From positions 5,270,001 through 5,334,000 of the forward strand of contig CM072806.1 of NCBI GenBank assembly GCA_037013495.1: a stretch of 64,000 nt of DNA, read 5' to 3'. The position numbers were made by a program, and so were the translations under genes. Shown piece by piece: positions 50,701-63,491 of this stretch. The notes beneath the pieces were generated by a model. That model worked only from the letters and a program-made list of their open reading frames with translations. It made no database searches and was not told the origin of the DNA. The stretch is from Hippophae tibetana. Taxonomy: Eukaryota > Streptophyta > Magnoliopsida > Rosales > Elaeagnaceae. Positions within the stretch are counted from its first letter, which is position 1; every line of letters starts with the position of its first letter.

Positions 50701-52409
50701 GAAAATTCATCCTGACTCACCAAAATAGTGCGAAACTGTATCACGCAAACGTAATGATGAGACTGGAGCCTTCATGAAGAGACATAGATTGAGTAGGACA
50801 TCTTCAGAAGTCTAAAAGCCTGAAGAGCTATTTGACTATTTATATTAATTATTATTGATTAAAGTTATATATAAAATGATAAAAGATTATGTAATTATTT
50901 ATTAATGAATTTTAATTAAATTATAATAAAAACTATTTTTCTCTTACGAATATAACATATAATTATTTAATGATAATACAAAATTTAGATACATCATATT
51001 TGATATATTTAAATTTATACAATTTAATTAATAAATCAAAATAACATGATAATCAGTTTTAAAAAATATATTTTTCCCCATAATTAAGTACTTAATAATA
51101 AAGACAAAATCTGCACCCAATGCAAATTATACATTTTTCTAGCTTTAAATTTATTCTTCGTTATTCTCATTTTAAACTAATTTTTATTTTATTTTCACTA
51201 GTTTTCTTCATCAGCATGACTGATTTAGAATTAAAATTTGGATAACATGATTTGAAAAAAATAATAGGATTACTTATTTTTCAATTAGTAATTAATTCTT
51301 GTTTAATAAATATTATATATATATATATATATTATTTGAGTATAAATATATTTAAATTATTAAATTTATAATAAATCTTTTAATAATAAAAAATTAAAAA
51401 TTAAAATATAAAAAAACACAAATTCATTTTATATATAAATTTATCCTATTTTATAAATATAATAAATAGTTTTATTTGTTAATAAACAAGAGGGTAACAT
51501 AACTATTAAATGAATGAGGATAATAATGATCTATTTTTTATATAATAGGTAAATTTAATTTTATTATTTTTGAGTTATGTATTATAAATTTTATTATGAA
51601 AAAATAAGTACATATAATCTCATAATTATTAAAAATAATTATTTTAATTTCATAATTGCTTAAATCCATGCTCTATAATCTTAAGATTAAAGTGCATCTT
51701 TTATACTAAAACATCTTATTTCATAAATTATATAACCAACTTGATTTATAAAAACATAATTATTTAAAATAATTATTTTAGTACCATAATTATTTAAAAT
51801 CATGCAATTTGATCACACAATTAAAATGTACATTTTACATAAAAATATTTTATTTTTACAAATTATTAATTAAATTGACCTACTTATAAATAAAGATACT
51901 AAATTAACCTAATAAAATAACCACCTTTATCTCCCTGTTACACCCTTACAATTGCAGCTATATGATTAATGTATTAAGCATAGTAATCATTGGAACAACT
52001 CAATCTTATAATAAAATAGATAACTAGAAGAACCTAAAAATATATATCATTTTGAAGAGGCGATCATATTACTCTCTCATTGTTTTACACCGTCTCCAAG
52101 CCATTGCATTATTTGTGTAAAAGTTGCATTATTTTTTTCTTTAATTTATTATATTAAATATCAAATTAAAAAAATATATATTTTATAAAAATATTCAGTT
52201 AATATATTTCAAAGTATAATATAATTTTTTTTATCTTTAATTTATCTATGTTCAAATTAAAAAAAATATTTTCAATATCTTTTACTAATATTTAAAAAAA
52301 ATATTACTAGTCATGCTAAATAAACAATATCACACCAAATATAATATGATATTATTCAATGTGTTATTTTAGTGCTAAAATAATAGGATAGATTTTGTTT
52401 GAAAATATC

Positions 52410-52414
<5 letters not shown>
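47715..52414. other. 4.7-kb AT-rich spacer
   Basis: No recognisable gene. The 66-codon frame at 48214-48414 has no motif. T-rich repeats around TCTTTCTTTTTTATA occur at 48,060-48,160, and (AT)n at 51,311-51,332. Less AT-rich islands at 49,730-49,800 and 50,710-50,830 have no readable frame or element ends. Confidence 0.5.

Positions 52415-52496
<82 letters not shown>
52415..52496. repeat. (AT)41 microsatellite
   Basis: 82 bp of pure AT dinucleotide, the longest simple repeat of the window. Its length in an assembly is uncertain. Confidence 0.95.
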
Positions 52497-52498
<2 letters not shown>

Positions 52499-52696
52499 TT
52501 TACAGCATCTATTAATTACTTTTAATTCAATATATTTATAAGGGTAATTAATTCAATATATTTATAAGCATTAAGTGATATGAGCAAATAAATTACCAAA
52601 ATAATTATAACCTAGGGTACATTCATTGTGAAAATAAATCCAATAAGAAGTGTTTGGCTGTAAAATATTTTATATCATTTAGCATAATCTTAGTGT

Positions 52697-53093
52697 TGAA
52701 AATTGGTGTTGAAAACGACAAGGTCAAAGACTAAGGCCTAAAGACCTAACCAAATAAAACAAACTCTTTCAAAGTTTTTTTCTTCTTCATGTTTTGATTA
52801 CAATTATATAGCTATATATAAGGAGATTTACTCATTGAATTACTATTTGAATTAAACATTCATTATTTTACTCCTTGAATTAAAAATTCCTTGTGTTTAC
52901 TCCTTGAATTAAAGATTAATTGTTTTACTCCTTAAATTAAGGATTCCTTATTTTTCTCCTTGAATTAATCCTTAAATTAAGGATGAAAACTTCTTGATTT
53001 ACTCCTTAAATTAAGGTTCTTGATTTACTCCTTAAATTTAAGAGTTGACACTCCTTAATTTACTCTTTAAATTACTCCTTAATTTTATCTCCA
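52697..53093 (-). repeat. 3' LTR with about four 29-bp minisatellite units
   Basis: 397 bp. Units of TTTACTCCTTGAATTAAA plus a variable GATTCCTTGTG lie at about 52,827-52,960. The remainder matches 53807-54413, including TTGATTACAATT-TATAGC and TATATATAAGGAGATTTACT. Confidence 0.88.
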
Positions 53094-53240
53094 ATACTCA
53101 CCCTCAAGTTGGATCCATAAGGTTTATGGATCTAAGTTTACACAAAATTCGTTGAAAATAATGAGAAGCCAAGACAATAAAGGTAAAACTAACAAAAATA
53201 TTGATTACGATAGCAAAGAAAATAAAATTAGTTATCGATG

Positions 53241-53640
53241 TGTGATCTTTCCTTTTACCACAATATTTCCCCTCCACATCGGGCAGGTAGAAGCTGCAAG
53301 AGAGATTTAATCCATTATTACCAAGAGTTTGGTTTCAATATGGGACCTTTCCTTTTATCACAATACTCTTCCTTCACATCAGGTAGGTAGAAATTGCAGG
53401 AGATATTTAATCCATCATCGCCAAGAACTTGGTTTCAATGTGGGACCTTTCCTTTTACCATAATACTTCCCCTCCACATCGGGTAGGTAAGAGCTGTATG
53501 AGAGATTTAATCCATCATCACCAAGAGCTTGGTTTCAATGTGAGACCTTTTCTTTTATCACAATACTCCCATTCCACATCAGGTAGTTAGAAGCTGCAAG
53601 AGAGATTTAATCCATCATTGCCAAAAAAATTGGTTTGAAA
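53241..53640 (-). repeat. Four tandem 100-bp repeats
   Basis: The words GACCTTTCCTTTTA (or GATCTTT..), CCACATC-GG-AGGTA and GAGATTTAATCCAT recur at starts 53241, 53341, 53441 and 53541, exactly 100 bp apart, with roughly 5-15 differences between units. No open frame. Confidence 0.93.
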
Positions 53641-53790
53641 AAAAAATGAACAAGAAATCAATCTGACAGAGTGCCAAATGCACTTTAAGACATCACACAC
53701 TCTACTATTGAAAGCAAAAATAAAATTACAAGAGCTACAAGTATATATTGTGTGAGTCGAGGAATAACAATTTTTTCACAAAGATCAACT

Positions 53791-53803
53791 TGCTTTGATA
53801 CCA
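53791..53803 (-). other. Primer binding site of the non-autonomous element
   Basis: The minus strand reads TGGTATCAAAGCA three bases inside the LTR end, one change from the Met-tRNA site TGGTATCAGAGC. Confidence 0.85.
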
Positions 53804-53806
53804 TTT

Positions 53807-54413
53807 TGAAAATTGGTGTTGAAAACTTCAAGGCCAAAGGCCTAACCAAATAAAACAAGCTCTTTCAAAGTTTTATTATTTCTTTCATGTTTTGATTACA
53901 ATTCTATAGCTATATATAAGGAGATTTACTCCTTGAATCACTATTTGAATTAAAGATTCCTTATGTTTACTCCTTGAATTAAAGATTCTTTATGTTTACT
54001 ACTTGAATTAAAAATTCCTTATGTTTACTCCTTGAATTAAAGATTTCTTGTGTTTACTCCTTGAATTAAAGATTCCTTGTGTTTACTCCTTGATTTAAAG
54101 ATTCCTTGTGTTTACTCCTTGAATTAAAGATTCCTTGTGTTTACTCCTTGAATTAAAGATTCCTTGTATTTAGTCCTTGAATTAAAGATTTCTTGTGTTT
54201 ACTCCTTGAATTAAAGATTCCTTGTGTTTACTCCTTCAATTAAAGATTTTTTGTTTTTACTCCTAGAATTAAGTATTTTTTGTTTTTCTCCTTGAATTAA
54301 TCCTTAAATTAAGTATGATAATTTCTTAATTTACTCCTTAATTTACTCCTTGAATTAAGGTTCTTAATTTATTCCTTGAATTAAGGTTCTTAAATTACTC
54401 CTTAATTTTTTCA
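53807..54413 (-). repeat. 5' LTR with about eleven 29-bp minisatellite units
   Basis: 607 bp. Units such as CTCCTTGAATTAAAGATTCC plus TTGTGTTTA run from about 53,925 to 54,285. The 210-bp excess over the other LTR is close to seven units (203 bp). Confidence 0.9.
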
Positions 54414-57400
54414 ATAATTAGACATCCTAGTCATCAATTAACTTATGTTCTAATAATTCATAAAAAAAATAAAAAAATTATTGGATGTAAGTCTATTATT
54501 AGCAGAGGTTTTAATGAGTAATTAACTCGTATTTAAGTTGTGTTGAATTATCATATAAATATTAATATTAAATAAATATATAATAAAATAAATGATTAAT
54601 ATTTAATCTATTAATTATTTGATGATAAAATAATTAAACAAATAAATTTTCAAACATTAAAAATAATTCTATTATTATGTGCGAGGGTCATGGTATATAT
54701 ATATATATACCACAAATTATTATTAAATATAATTTATTCTTCTCATAAATGAAATCTATATTCTCTCCATTAAGTTTTTCCATGAACCACTAGTATTCAA
54801 TTATTATATAATAGCAACAATCGATAGAGAATATCATAATTATCTATAAAATAAAAAATATAACTTTACTTTTTTTTTTGTTTTTTATGTACTATATACT
54901 AGTGTAACAAAATCACATAATTAATCATAATTAACTCACAACAAACAAACAAACAAAGTAACAAGTAATCATGAATTTGTTAACTAAATCCGCACTTTTC
55001 TTCATCAAACAGAGATTTCACTAGAAGTCATATATGACCAAAGTAATCTTATAATTCCAAATTATAACTTCTTTTATTTCCACCGGGATTCTCATATCAT
55101 ATATACATGAAGACGATCCATATAACTATTTCCACGTTTAGTTTTGTTAGGCAAAGCAACATTATAAATTAAAAAAGTAATAATAAATAAACAAGCAAAT
55201 CCAAACATTATATATAAACATTTATCGACTAAATATTATTTAAATTAATTATATTAGTTAAAAGTTAAAATCTAATCATTTAAACTTTTTATAATATAAA
55301 AGTATTATTTTATTTTTATAAATTTTAATAGTATTATTTTAGTTCATGTTTAAAAGAATTTAATAAAAAAAAGACAAAACCGTGTGATAATTTTTATATA
55401 TTCATTTATTTACATAGTTTTATTTTTAATAATATGTTTTTGAGTTATAAAAAACATATACATCACATTTTTTAACATGCAAAAAAAATATTATTTATAT
55501 TTTAAGAAAAAAATAAATACATTGTATTTTTAAACATGTAAAAAATATTTTTATATTATATAAAGATGATTATATAATGCAATTAAACAAAAAACAAATA
55601 TGCGAGATGAAATGACGTTGTGTAAGAGGTGAGTGAATAATTTGCATTTTATATTTAAAAATTATTCATTTTTTTTTATTTCAAAAAGACATACACATAT
55701 GTTTTTGGTGAGACACCTCCTACCATTTTAAAACCACATATTTAGTAGGTAAATACCATCTAAATTATGCTTCAATTGGTTAAAAAAGTGATTTTCTCTA
55801 TTAAAAAATAGATACACATAAATTATAAACTTTTAGTATAAAATTACATAATTTTTTTAAAATTATAGAAATAAAATATTCAAATTAAAAACAATCAAAA
55901 TAAAATAACATATTTTTTAAATTACGAGATAACTAATAATCTGACACCATATTCTATTTTTTATTTATTTATTATTAATTTAATAATTTACGTACCGACC
56001 TAAAAAAGAAATGGCATATTTTGATGTTACTGCTCTAAGAAAGTAATGCACACATGGTCAATGATATACCAAATACAGTCAACTTGAAACAAACAATCCC
56101 ACAAGCCACAAGACATACAAGAGTCAAGCACTAAGCCAAGCTTCATAATAATTATTACAGCGTACCGACTGGATCTTAGCTTTCATTTTCACCGTTAATA
56201 TTAGGGTCTGGTGATGATCCACTTTCATATTATTTAATGTATGGAACACGCTTATTTCCATTTTCCTGTACGTACATACAACTCAGTGAGTCCACTTGAA
56301 ACAACAACTTAGAGACTATACTTTTTTTCTTGAAAAAAAAAAAAACCCTAAGAAACAGATCTGACATAGGGCATCTGATTAAAAGGGTAGGTGGCAAAAG
56401 CCAAAACTATACTTAATATTTATAGGTTGTTTTTTTTTTTAATTATAAAAGCTCTTACCAAATTTGATCTGCTAATTATGGTTAAAAATAATAATATGAT
56501 AAAAATGTTAAAATATGTGAAAAATAAAGTTGATATAACATAAATATTTGATCTTGGTGACCGGATATTACGGTGATGTAACTGTCTATGGTCATTAGAA
56601 AAAAGAAAAGAAAAACTCTAATGGGATTTAAGCAAATGCCCTCTAAATAGCTATATAAGTTGTATAGGTAAAAACAAATATTGGTAAAATTTAAAAATAT
56701 ACTTTCTGTAGTAAAATAAGTGAGATAAATAAACAAAGAACATACAACATTTTTAGAATTATAAGGGTATTCTATCGGATTTGGGATGGAAAATATATTT
56801 TTATTTTCGGATGAAATTGATTCATTTCCTTTTCATATTAATATAGAAAAAAATGTATATTAAATTTTATTTCATTAAAGCTTTTATCAAAAATATTTTT
56901 AAAAAGTAACATGTGATCTGATTTACTTGTTTGTCCTTTTACTCTTTAGGAGACTATTTTTTTTAAACGTAACAAGTGATTTGTGCTTCTTGATATTAAT
57001 TTTTGTTAATACCATGTATAATTATTTTATATAAATATTTAAGATGCAATAAGTTGTCACGATGTCATATCACTGTATGAGTGATGCCCTTTGTTCTTAG
57101 ATATTTAAATCAATAATGGTGTTGCAGAAGATTATTGAGAAGATATAAGTTTTGTTTTAGGATGAATAGAAAATAAAACGTTGATTGTGATTGTATATTA
57201 GGTATGAAAAGTTATCATATCTTAAGTATCTATAATAAAAAAATATATATAAAAATATAATTAATAGACAAATTTGTTTAATATTATGAATATTTATCTA
57301 TAATTATATCTTTAGAATAATTATTAATATTTTATATTTTAATTGAAATTATCTCGTGATTATATTATAATTATTTTTTATTAATATACTAAATTATATT

Positions 57401-58700
57401 GAGATTTAATATATTATAAATAGAGATTAGAAAGAAATTAAAACAATTAGTTAAATATGTAGATCTTCACGAGTATTCTATCTATTTATAGAATATTTAT
57501 GGATACAAATATTAATTATATGATGTGTATATATATTTACATATCATATGAATATAATTAACCTAAAATACAATATATTAAAAATCTAAATCAAGTTTAA
57601 CTCATATTGTCTTTAAGTTCCTATTGTTCTTGAACTCGACTATGAGTGAGCTCGAAGTGTTATTGAGCTCGAGCTACCACATAGCTAGAACATTTAGAGT
57701 GTTTTTATCTTCTATCTTAAACTATTGACTTGTTTTTCTATTATACTCATATTTATTACAAAAATGTATTATATACCTTTAAACACTTGCGGCCAATTTT
57801 TCGAAACCCTTTTCGAAGGTTTCAAAAGCAAAAGTAGAATAAACGCTCTAATTAAATTGTGTTTTTAAAAATAGTTTGTAGTAAGAAAAGAAGTTGTGTA
57901 CTCCCTCATGGAATATATAAAGTACTCTGTAAAACATCAACACGTTTCTAATAAATGTTTTTAATATTTGCATTCAAAGAATTTCTTTTTTCTTTTTTAA
58001 AGTGATTTAATGGTGATATGATCTTATAAATATGCAACGAATAAATGATAAAAAATATTAATTATTATCGTATAAAAATTAGACATTTTATATAGATAAT
58101 TGATCATAATTAATAACATATAAAGTTACTTATAAAAATTGATATTCATTATCTCCTTCCATTTACTAATAGTAATTATTACTAATATACATAATTATTC
58201 TTCATTAATGATTAATTACTCCCGATATATTGTTGCAAAAATTACTTTTCTCGACTTGCCAACCCTGACTCAGGGCAAAGTTGATTTTGGTGTAATCAAA
58301 ATGTAATCATTACCATAAGTTAATGTTTCGTATAATATTAAAAAACAAAATTATACGCATATGTTATTATATATATTAAATATTAATTAAATATAATATT
58401 TTAAATATAAAATAATAAAGGAATAATACTGTATCTATTTATATGTAAATTTTTTATTAATTTATAAATACAAATATTATATTAAATGACATAAAATCTA
58501 TAAACATTTATGAATTGTATAATTTATTTTTAAAGGAAAATGTAATTGGGCTGCAATTGATAGAGATACACATAATTTTACATGATAAAATGATCATGGT
58601 ATCAATTATACATTAAATTATAATAAAAATCATTTTTGAAAATATACGGCTTTTTTGTAAATATTTTTTTATTTTGAGGGCAAATTCACAAACCATTTCC
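54414..58700. other. 4.3-kb AT-rich spacer
   Basis: No gene recognised. The 84-codon minus frame at 56736-56482 is made of hydrophobic AT-derived codons with no motif. The less AT-rich island at 56,040-56,300 has no readable frame. Bases near 58,700 are the promoter of the next gene. Confidence 0.5.
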
Positions 58701-58708
58701 TTTAAATA
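58701..58708 (+). promoter_or_regulatory. TATA-like box of the DUF4228 gene
   Basis: TTTAAATA lies 81 bp before the ATG, with a purine/A-rich leader between. The position fits, but the motif is weak in AT-rich DNA. Confidence 0.35.
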
Positions 58709-58788
58709 CTTATCTACCATTAACATAGGGCCCTCACAATTCAGAAAACAAAAACTAAAAGAACTTTTAATTACAAAGTAGAGTAGTA

Positions 58789-59316
58789 ATGGGAAATTGC
58801 TTAGTTATGGAAGAGAAAGTTATAAAGATTATGAAACCAGATGGGAAAGTACTTGAATACAGAGCCCCTATCAAGGTTTACCAAGTGCTATCACAATTTT
58901 CAGGTCATGTTATATCAGAAACAGCTGATCAAGTAGTTCACCATCTGAAGCCTGAAACCAAACTAGTTGGTGGTCACTTTTACTATCTTGTCCCTCTTTC
59001 TCTAAAACAATCACAAGGTACTTCTTATGTTAAGAAGCACAAAAAGAAGGTGAGATTTTCAAATCCTGAAGTGGAAGACAGTATTGAACAAGATAGTACT
59101 AGTATTGATAGTACCAGTACTGTTGTTAGGATCAAGCTGGTTATTAGTAAGCAAGAATTACAGGAGATGTTGAAAACAGGTGGATTTTCAATTGATGATA
59201 TGGTTTCTAGGCTTCATGGTGAAAAAAATTTAAATGGGTTTGATAGAGTTAGTGGTATAGATGGTAACTGTGATAAATGGAAACCTATGTTGGATAGCAT
59301 AGCTGAAGTGAACTAG
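58789..59316 (+). CDS. DUF4228 (PADRE) domain protein
   Basis: Single-exon gene for 175 residues, the usual size. The start is set by the MGNCLV N-terminus: Gly2 is a likely N-myristoylation site and Cys4 a likely palmitoylation site, so the protein probably sits on membranes. The N-terminal DUF4228 core follows (VIKIMKPDGKVLEYRAPIKV, residues 11-30; GHFYYLVPL, 62-70). Then come a basic patch KKHKKKVRF (82-90), an acidic Ser/Thr-rich low-complexity stretch (about 94-111), and the conserved RIKLVISKQELQEML (114-128). In Arabidopsis this family responds to pathogens and abiotic stress, but its molecular role is not settled. By position and family it corresponds, from memory, to At5g03890. The frame is intact. 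Confidence 0.92.
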   Translation: MGNCLVMEEKVIKIMKPDGKVLEYRAPIKVYQVLSQFSGHVISETADQVVHHLKPETKLVGGHFYYLVPLSLKQSQGTSYVKKHKKKVRFSNPEVEDSIEQDSTSIDSTSTVVRIKLVISKQELQEMLKTGGFSIDDMVSRLHGEKNLNGFDRVSGIDGNCDKWKPMLDSIAEVN

Positions 59317-61520
59317 CAATGAATTAATAATATAATAAGAATCATACTTCAAAATCAAATTAGGAATACTAAAGTGGACAATCAGTGTATATTATTTAAG
59401 TTTTGTTTGTTTGTTTATGTTTCTTTTAAAAGTAGTTTTAAACAGTAACATTTTCAGAAAAGAGTACTTTTAGGATAAAGCACATTATATGTACTTCTGT
59501 AAGTTTAATCTTAAAAGTATTTTTTATTGTCAGAAATATTTTTACAAGATTTCAGAAGCAAAAACAAGCAATATACTTGATGAAATATATTGAAATTATA
59601 AAGTTTGGAGCTTTATCAATGAAAATAAAAACTGATATTTATATAATTTTTATTTTAGACGACCATATTGAAATAGTGAGTCTTAATGAGTTTTATTCAA
59701 CAACAAAGAGTTCGTTTAAGTATATTCTAGGTTTATATATATATAAATTAAAATCATACTTATAATAATTTTAGAAAAAATTACTCACCCTTTATAATTT
59801 TTAATTTTTAATACTTATTCTATCCAATTTTGATATGGATGTATATTTATGTTTAAAGAGTTTCTATACTAATAGATAGCTAATTAATCAAAAAGCTTGT
59901 TGTTATTTTTTATTTTTTATTTATTTCCCATCTTAATACATAATTTTAAATATATTATAAAAATTAAAAGTAAAAAATAAAAATATATATAATAATTTAT
60001 ATGCAAAATATGTATCTTTAAGTTATTATTATTAAATAAGATTATTATGAATGAATTATTATTGTAACAATAATATTTTAAGTTGTATGCACCCTAACTT
60101 AAAGAATAAGTTTATAGGAACTAAGTTATTGTATGTATTAAGTAGAATATAAATATTTAATTAGATGTTAATTATAAATATAAGATGTTGAAATAATTGT
60201 GAAATAACTTCACATCCATCAAAGTGTGATAATTTATCTTCTTAAAATAAAATGTAACATAAAATAAAAATAATAGAGAATGTAATATTTACCGTTATAA
60301 ACATATTTACCTTTCACATGTAAATATAAAAAAGTATTTTTTTTAAAAAGAATATGTCTTCGTGTATATAATTAAACTGCTTGTTTGTTATTTTTTTAAT
60401 GTACGAGTATTATTTTATTTTAAAATTAATAAAATTTATCTTATAATTATAAGAATTAAGTTGCTTCTAAGAACTTATATCTAAGCTTAAAGAATGTTTT
60501 ATTTAATTATTTATCTAAATGATGTCAATTAAGACTTATAATAATTTTTGTTAATTTATTTTTATTTTAAGATTAAAGCAATTAATTTGGTTAACTCATA
60601 TCTACAATGCAAACTTCTGATTTTTTATATTATTTTTGTTTTGCATCATTTAATAAAAATTATATTAAATAAATAGCATTTCTATTTTTTTTATAGAATT
60701 AGAAGTCAAGAAAATAACAAGAATAACATGTACTAAGATGAAATTTATTGTATCTGTGCGAATGATTTTTGCTTTATCTTGGTTTTTTAGACCTAAATTA
60801 GTTGAATAATTAATTTATGTAAAATATTATTATATAATTATATATTTATTATAAATAAAGGTGATTGTTGTATGTTTATTTTTATTCATATATTTTTTTA
60901 TAATAATTTAGTTTCATTGTTACGAAAATGTGACAACATAAAATAAATAATTATTTAATTATTTATTTTTTTAATTATAATTTTTTTAAGTTATAATAAT
61001 CTCTTTTTAATATAATTAAAAAATTAATAACTAAAATAAATAAAAATTATCTTTATCTTTTTACAGTATTTTTTCGTGATAAATAGACTAAATGTTATAA
61101 AAGATATTTTTCTCTTATTATAATACAAGTTAGCACGTGCAAGTCACGTGCAACAAAAACTAGTTTCTAACGAAGCGCAGATTGTCTTTGCTTGATGATA
61201 TTACTTCGGCCAAAGAAATTGTTCGCTTCCTCCACGTCAACGCTATATCCAGAATGAGGCAAATTCGTAATTTTCTAATTTTGGCAAGGTCATCATCGTC
61301 TCCTTACACCAATGACCCAAGGAGCAAGGAGCAAAACATGAAAGCAGAAAAATCTAAAGTTCAATCTTTGGCCACTCAAGCCCTCTTTTCGAAGTCCTTG
61401 GCCACTCAACACTAGAACCTTATTGCTCTTGTATGAAAATTCTCTATTTTATGGCCAAAACTATAGAATATGAATCCCGAAATTAAATGAACAAGTAAAA
61501 CTTTGCAGAATAGTCAATCA
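59317..61520. other. Spacer and promoter of the next gene
   Basis: AT-rich to about 61,130. From 61,150 to 61,520 the base composition becomes mixed, as expected for a promoter and 5' UTR. A 77-codon frame at 61182-61415 has no known motif and may be a leader frame or chance. Confidence 0.5.
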
Positions 61521-63491
61521 ATGGCTTTCATATCTACTCGATTTACACACACATCCAGACCTTTTCTCTACCCAAAATTCTCGATTCCTCCAAGTTTTCC
61601 CAAAAAAATTCCTTTCTTCCAAACACCAATCTTTCCTGGGCGTTGCGTGAGAGTTCGGGAGTCTAGGGTTATGGTGCCGGTGGTCAGAGCTAGCGTTGAT
61701 GTTACCACAGGGATTAGACCTGGAGGTCTTGTGGAGAGTGATAAGTTGCCAAGTGATGTGAGGAAGCGAACAATGGAGGCTGTGGACGATTGTGGTGGGA
61801 GGGTTACTATTGGGGATGTTGCCAGTAGAGCTGGACTCAATTTGAATGAAGCTCAAAAGGCTTTGCAAGCTTTAGCTGCTGATACTGATGGTTTCTTAGA
61901 GGTACTAAACGTTTACAACTTGTCAACATTTATTCCGTCTTCACTTATTTTTAGAGAGTTTAATGCATAAGGATATAGATATATTGAAGTACATGCCTTA
62001 TATAGTATGTAAAATACATCATCAAATCGTATTGTCGTTCATGTAACACATTATTGGCACGGGCAGAGACGGTTATGCCGAATCGAATTATAAAACCTGT
62101 ACCCAAAATCTCCCAGAAACCGTTGTGGTTTGGGAACGGTTTTTTACCCTCGAGTAATGGTTCGAACAGTTATTAAAAAATACCCCAAAAAAACCGTTTT
62201 TTAAAACTTTTTTAAATTTTTCTTAATTAACCTTAATTATTAACTAATATATAATTTAATTTAATAAATATATAATTAATTAAATAAATATAATTAATTT
62301 TAAATATGGACGAGGACAACAATATAACTGTATCCGTTGTTTTATGTTCGATTTTTACCTGAAATCATACATATTTTCAAAATTTAAACATAACCTCAAC
62401 ATATGTCATAATATATTGTCTACATTGGGCATAACCCACGTGGTTTTGTTGTTGGTTTTTCACCCAAAATGTCTAGCACTATTTAGAGTACAATCCCTAA
62501 TGATGAAACATTACAATCATTTCCTTAGCAACGTGAGAATGCACAATTTATTCTTTCTTACCTTATCTTGTTTTGTCAACGTTGATTTCAGTTCAAGGGA
62601 TTGATGACTATCATATTACATAACATACATTCTTTGTAAATAAATTGTATATATACATAAGTGTACTATAAATACAAGTTAATATGTTATTTTGGGGTGA
62701 ATTTATATATATATATATATTATGTTATTGTATGGCTTCAAATCAATATATTTCTTAGATATAGGTAAGGATGACAATTTTGACTTGACTCTAAACCCGT
62801 ACAGGACATGGGACGGAAAAAATATCATAATTAATCACTAATTCTTTATACAAATAGGCAACCTGATAATTTGGCATGATAACACAGACATGGAAAGATT
62901 AATTGGCATGAATTGTCACCCCTACTTGAGGTAGTGCATGTAATATTTCGTTTACATGATAAAATTTGAGTGAGAGAGCTTTGATAGTGTATTAAGATTT
63001 TCATGAGTGCAATTTCTTTCAAGATGGTCTTAACAGGTTTCAGAAGGAGGTGACGTTCTCTATGTTTTCTTAAAGGATTATCGAACCAAGCTTGCAGCCA
63101 AATCACTAAGAATAAAACTTGAACCTTTGTTTGAGAAGGCCAAGGTATTGGCTGGTGATTCTTTTATGCTTTAATTATTTTTAAACTGTGATTAGTTCTG
63201 ATATGGTACTACTGGTGTATTTTACAGGCTGCAACAGAGTATATAGTAAGAGTTTCTTTTGGCACTGCTCTCATTGCATCAATTGTTGTTGTTTATACCA
63301 CAATTATTGCCCTTCTTTCCAGTAGAAGGTATTTATACAGTTTGATAAACAATGATTTTGTAAATGCTTATGAGACAAGTGAGGATACTGATGTTTGGAT
63401 TCTATTACAGTGAGGAGGATAATCGTGGAAGACGAGGACGATCATATGACCCAGGATTTACTTTTTACTTAAGTCCCACTGATCTCTTTTG
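61521..63491 (+). CDS. Plastid-targeted membrane protein of the At5g03900 type, 5' part (exons 1-4)
   Basis: Exons 61521-61901, 63037-63144, 63228-63328 and 63411-63491 join in frame through GT-AG introns to give 223 codons. The next exon lies beyond the window: the last codon is split as TG|GTACTA, and an aromatic WYWDP-like sequence is expected to follow. The ATG at 61521 is chosen over the upstream TTG. Residues 1-50 form a basic, Ser/Thr/Pro-rich transit peptide with a likely cut near VVRA-SVDV. Next is a conserved segment (SDKLPSDVRKRTMEAVD; GGRVTIGDVASRAGL; EAQKALQALAADTDGFLEV) that looks like a winged helix. Then come GGDVLYVFLKDYRTKLAAKS and one membrane helix in exon 3 (TALIASIVVVYTTIIALL), then a basic loop. 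The Arabidopsis relative is annotated, as I recall, as an iron-sulfur cluster biosynthesis family protein, but no cysteine cluster is visible here, so I do not assert that role. Confidence 0.88.
61902..63036 (+). other. Intron 1 of the plastid membrane protein gene (1135 bp)
   Basis: Contains a stretch with repeated AACGGTT and AACCGTT words (62,070-62,200), probably a worn transposon, and a MITE-like element at 62766-62924. The 86-codon frame at 62344-62604 has no motif. Confidence 0.5.
62766..62924. mobile_element. hAT-type MITE-like element in intron 1
   Basis: The left end TAAGGATGACAATT and the right end, reverse-complemented, TAGGGGTGACAATT match at 12 of 14 bases and resemble the TAGGGGTG-CAA ends of plant hAT MITEs. 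The element is 159 bp and non-coding. No 8-bp target duplication is clear. Confidence 0.45.

Larger units (their letters stand above)
52697..54413 (-). mobile_element. Non-autonomous, non-coding LTR element with internal 100-bp array
   Basis: Minus orientation. The 5' LTR is 54413-53807, the PBS 53803-53791, the internal region 53806-53094, and the 3' LTR 53093-52697. The LTRs end CAATTTTCA. The polypurine-like CTTGAGGGTGAG precedes the 3' LTR start TGGAGATAAAATTAAGG. The 713-bp interior has no frame of note; 400 bp of it is a four-unit 100-bp array. It must have been copied by proteins made elsewhere. The flanks (AGTGT, ATAAT) show no target duplication. Confidence 0.85.

Noticed and set aside
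53241..53640. CRISPR-like or centromeric satellite array
   Set aside because: The 100-bp units abut with no spacers and sit inside an LTR element with a primer site; four units only.
61182..61415. 77-codon frame upstream of the plastid membrane protein gene
   Set aside because: No motif, and it ends before the transit-peptide ATG; probably promoter or 5' UTR sequence.
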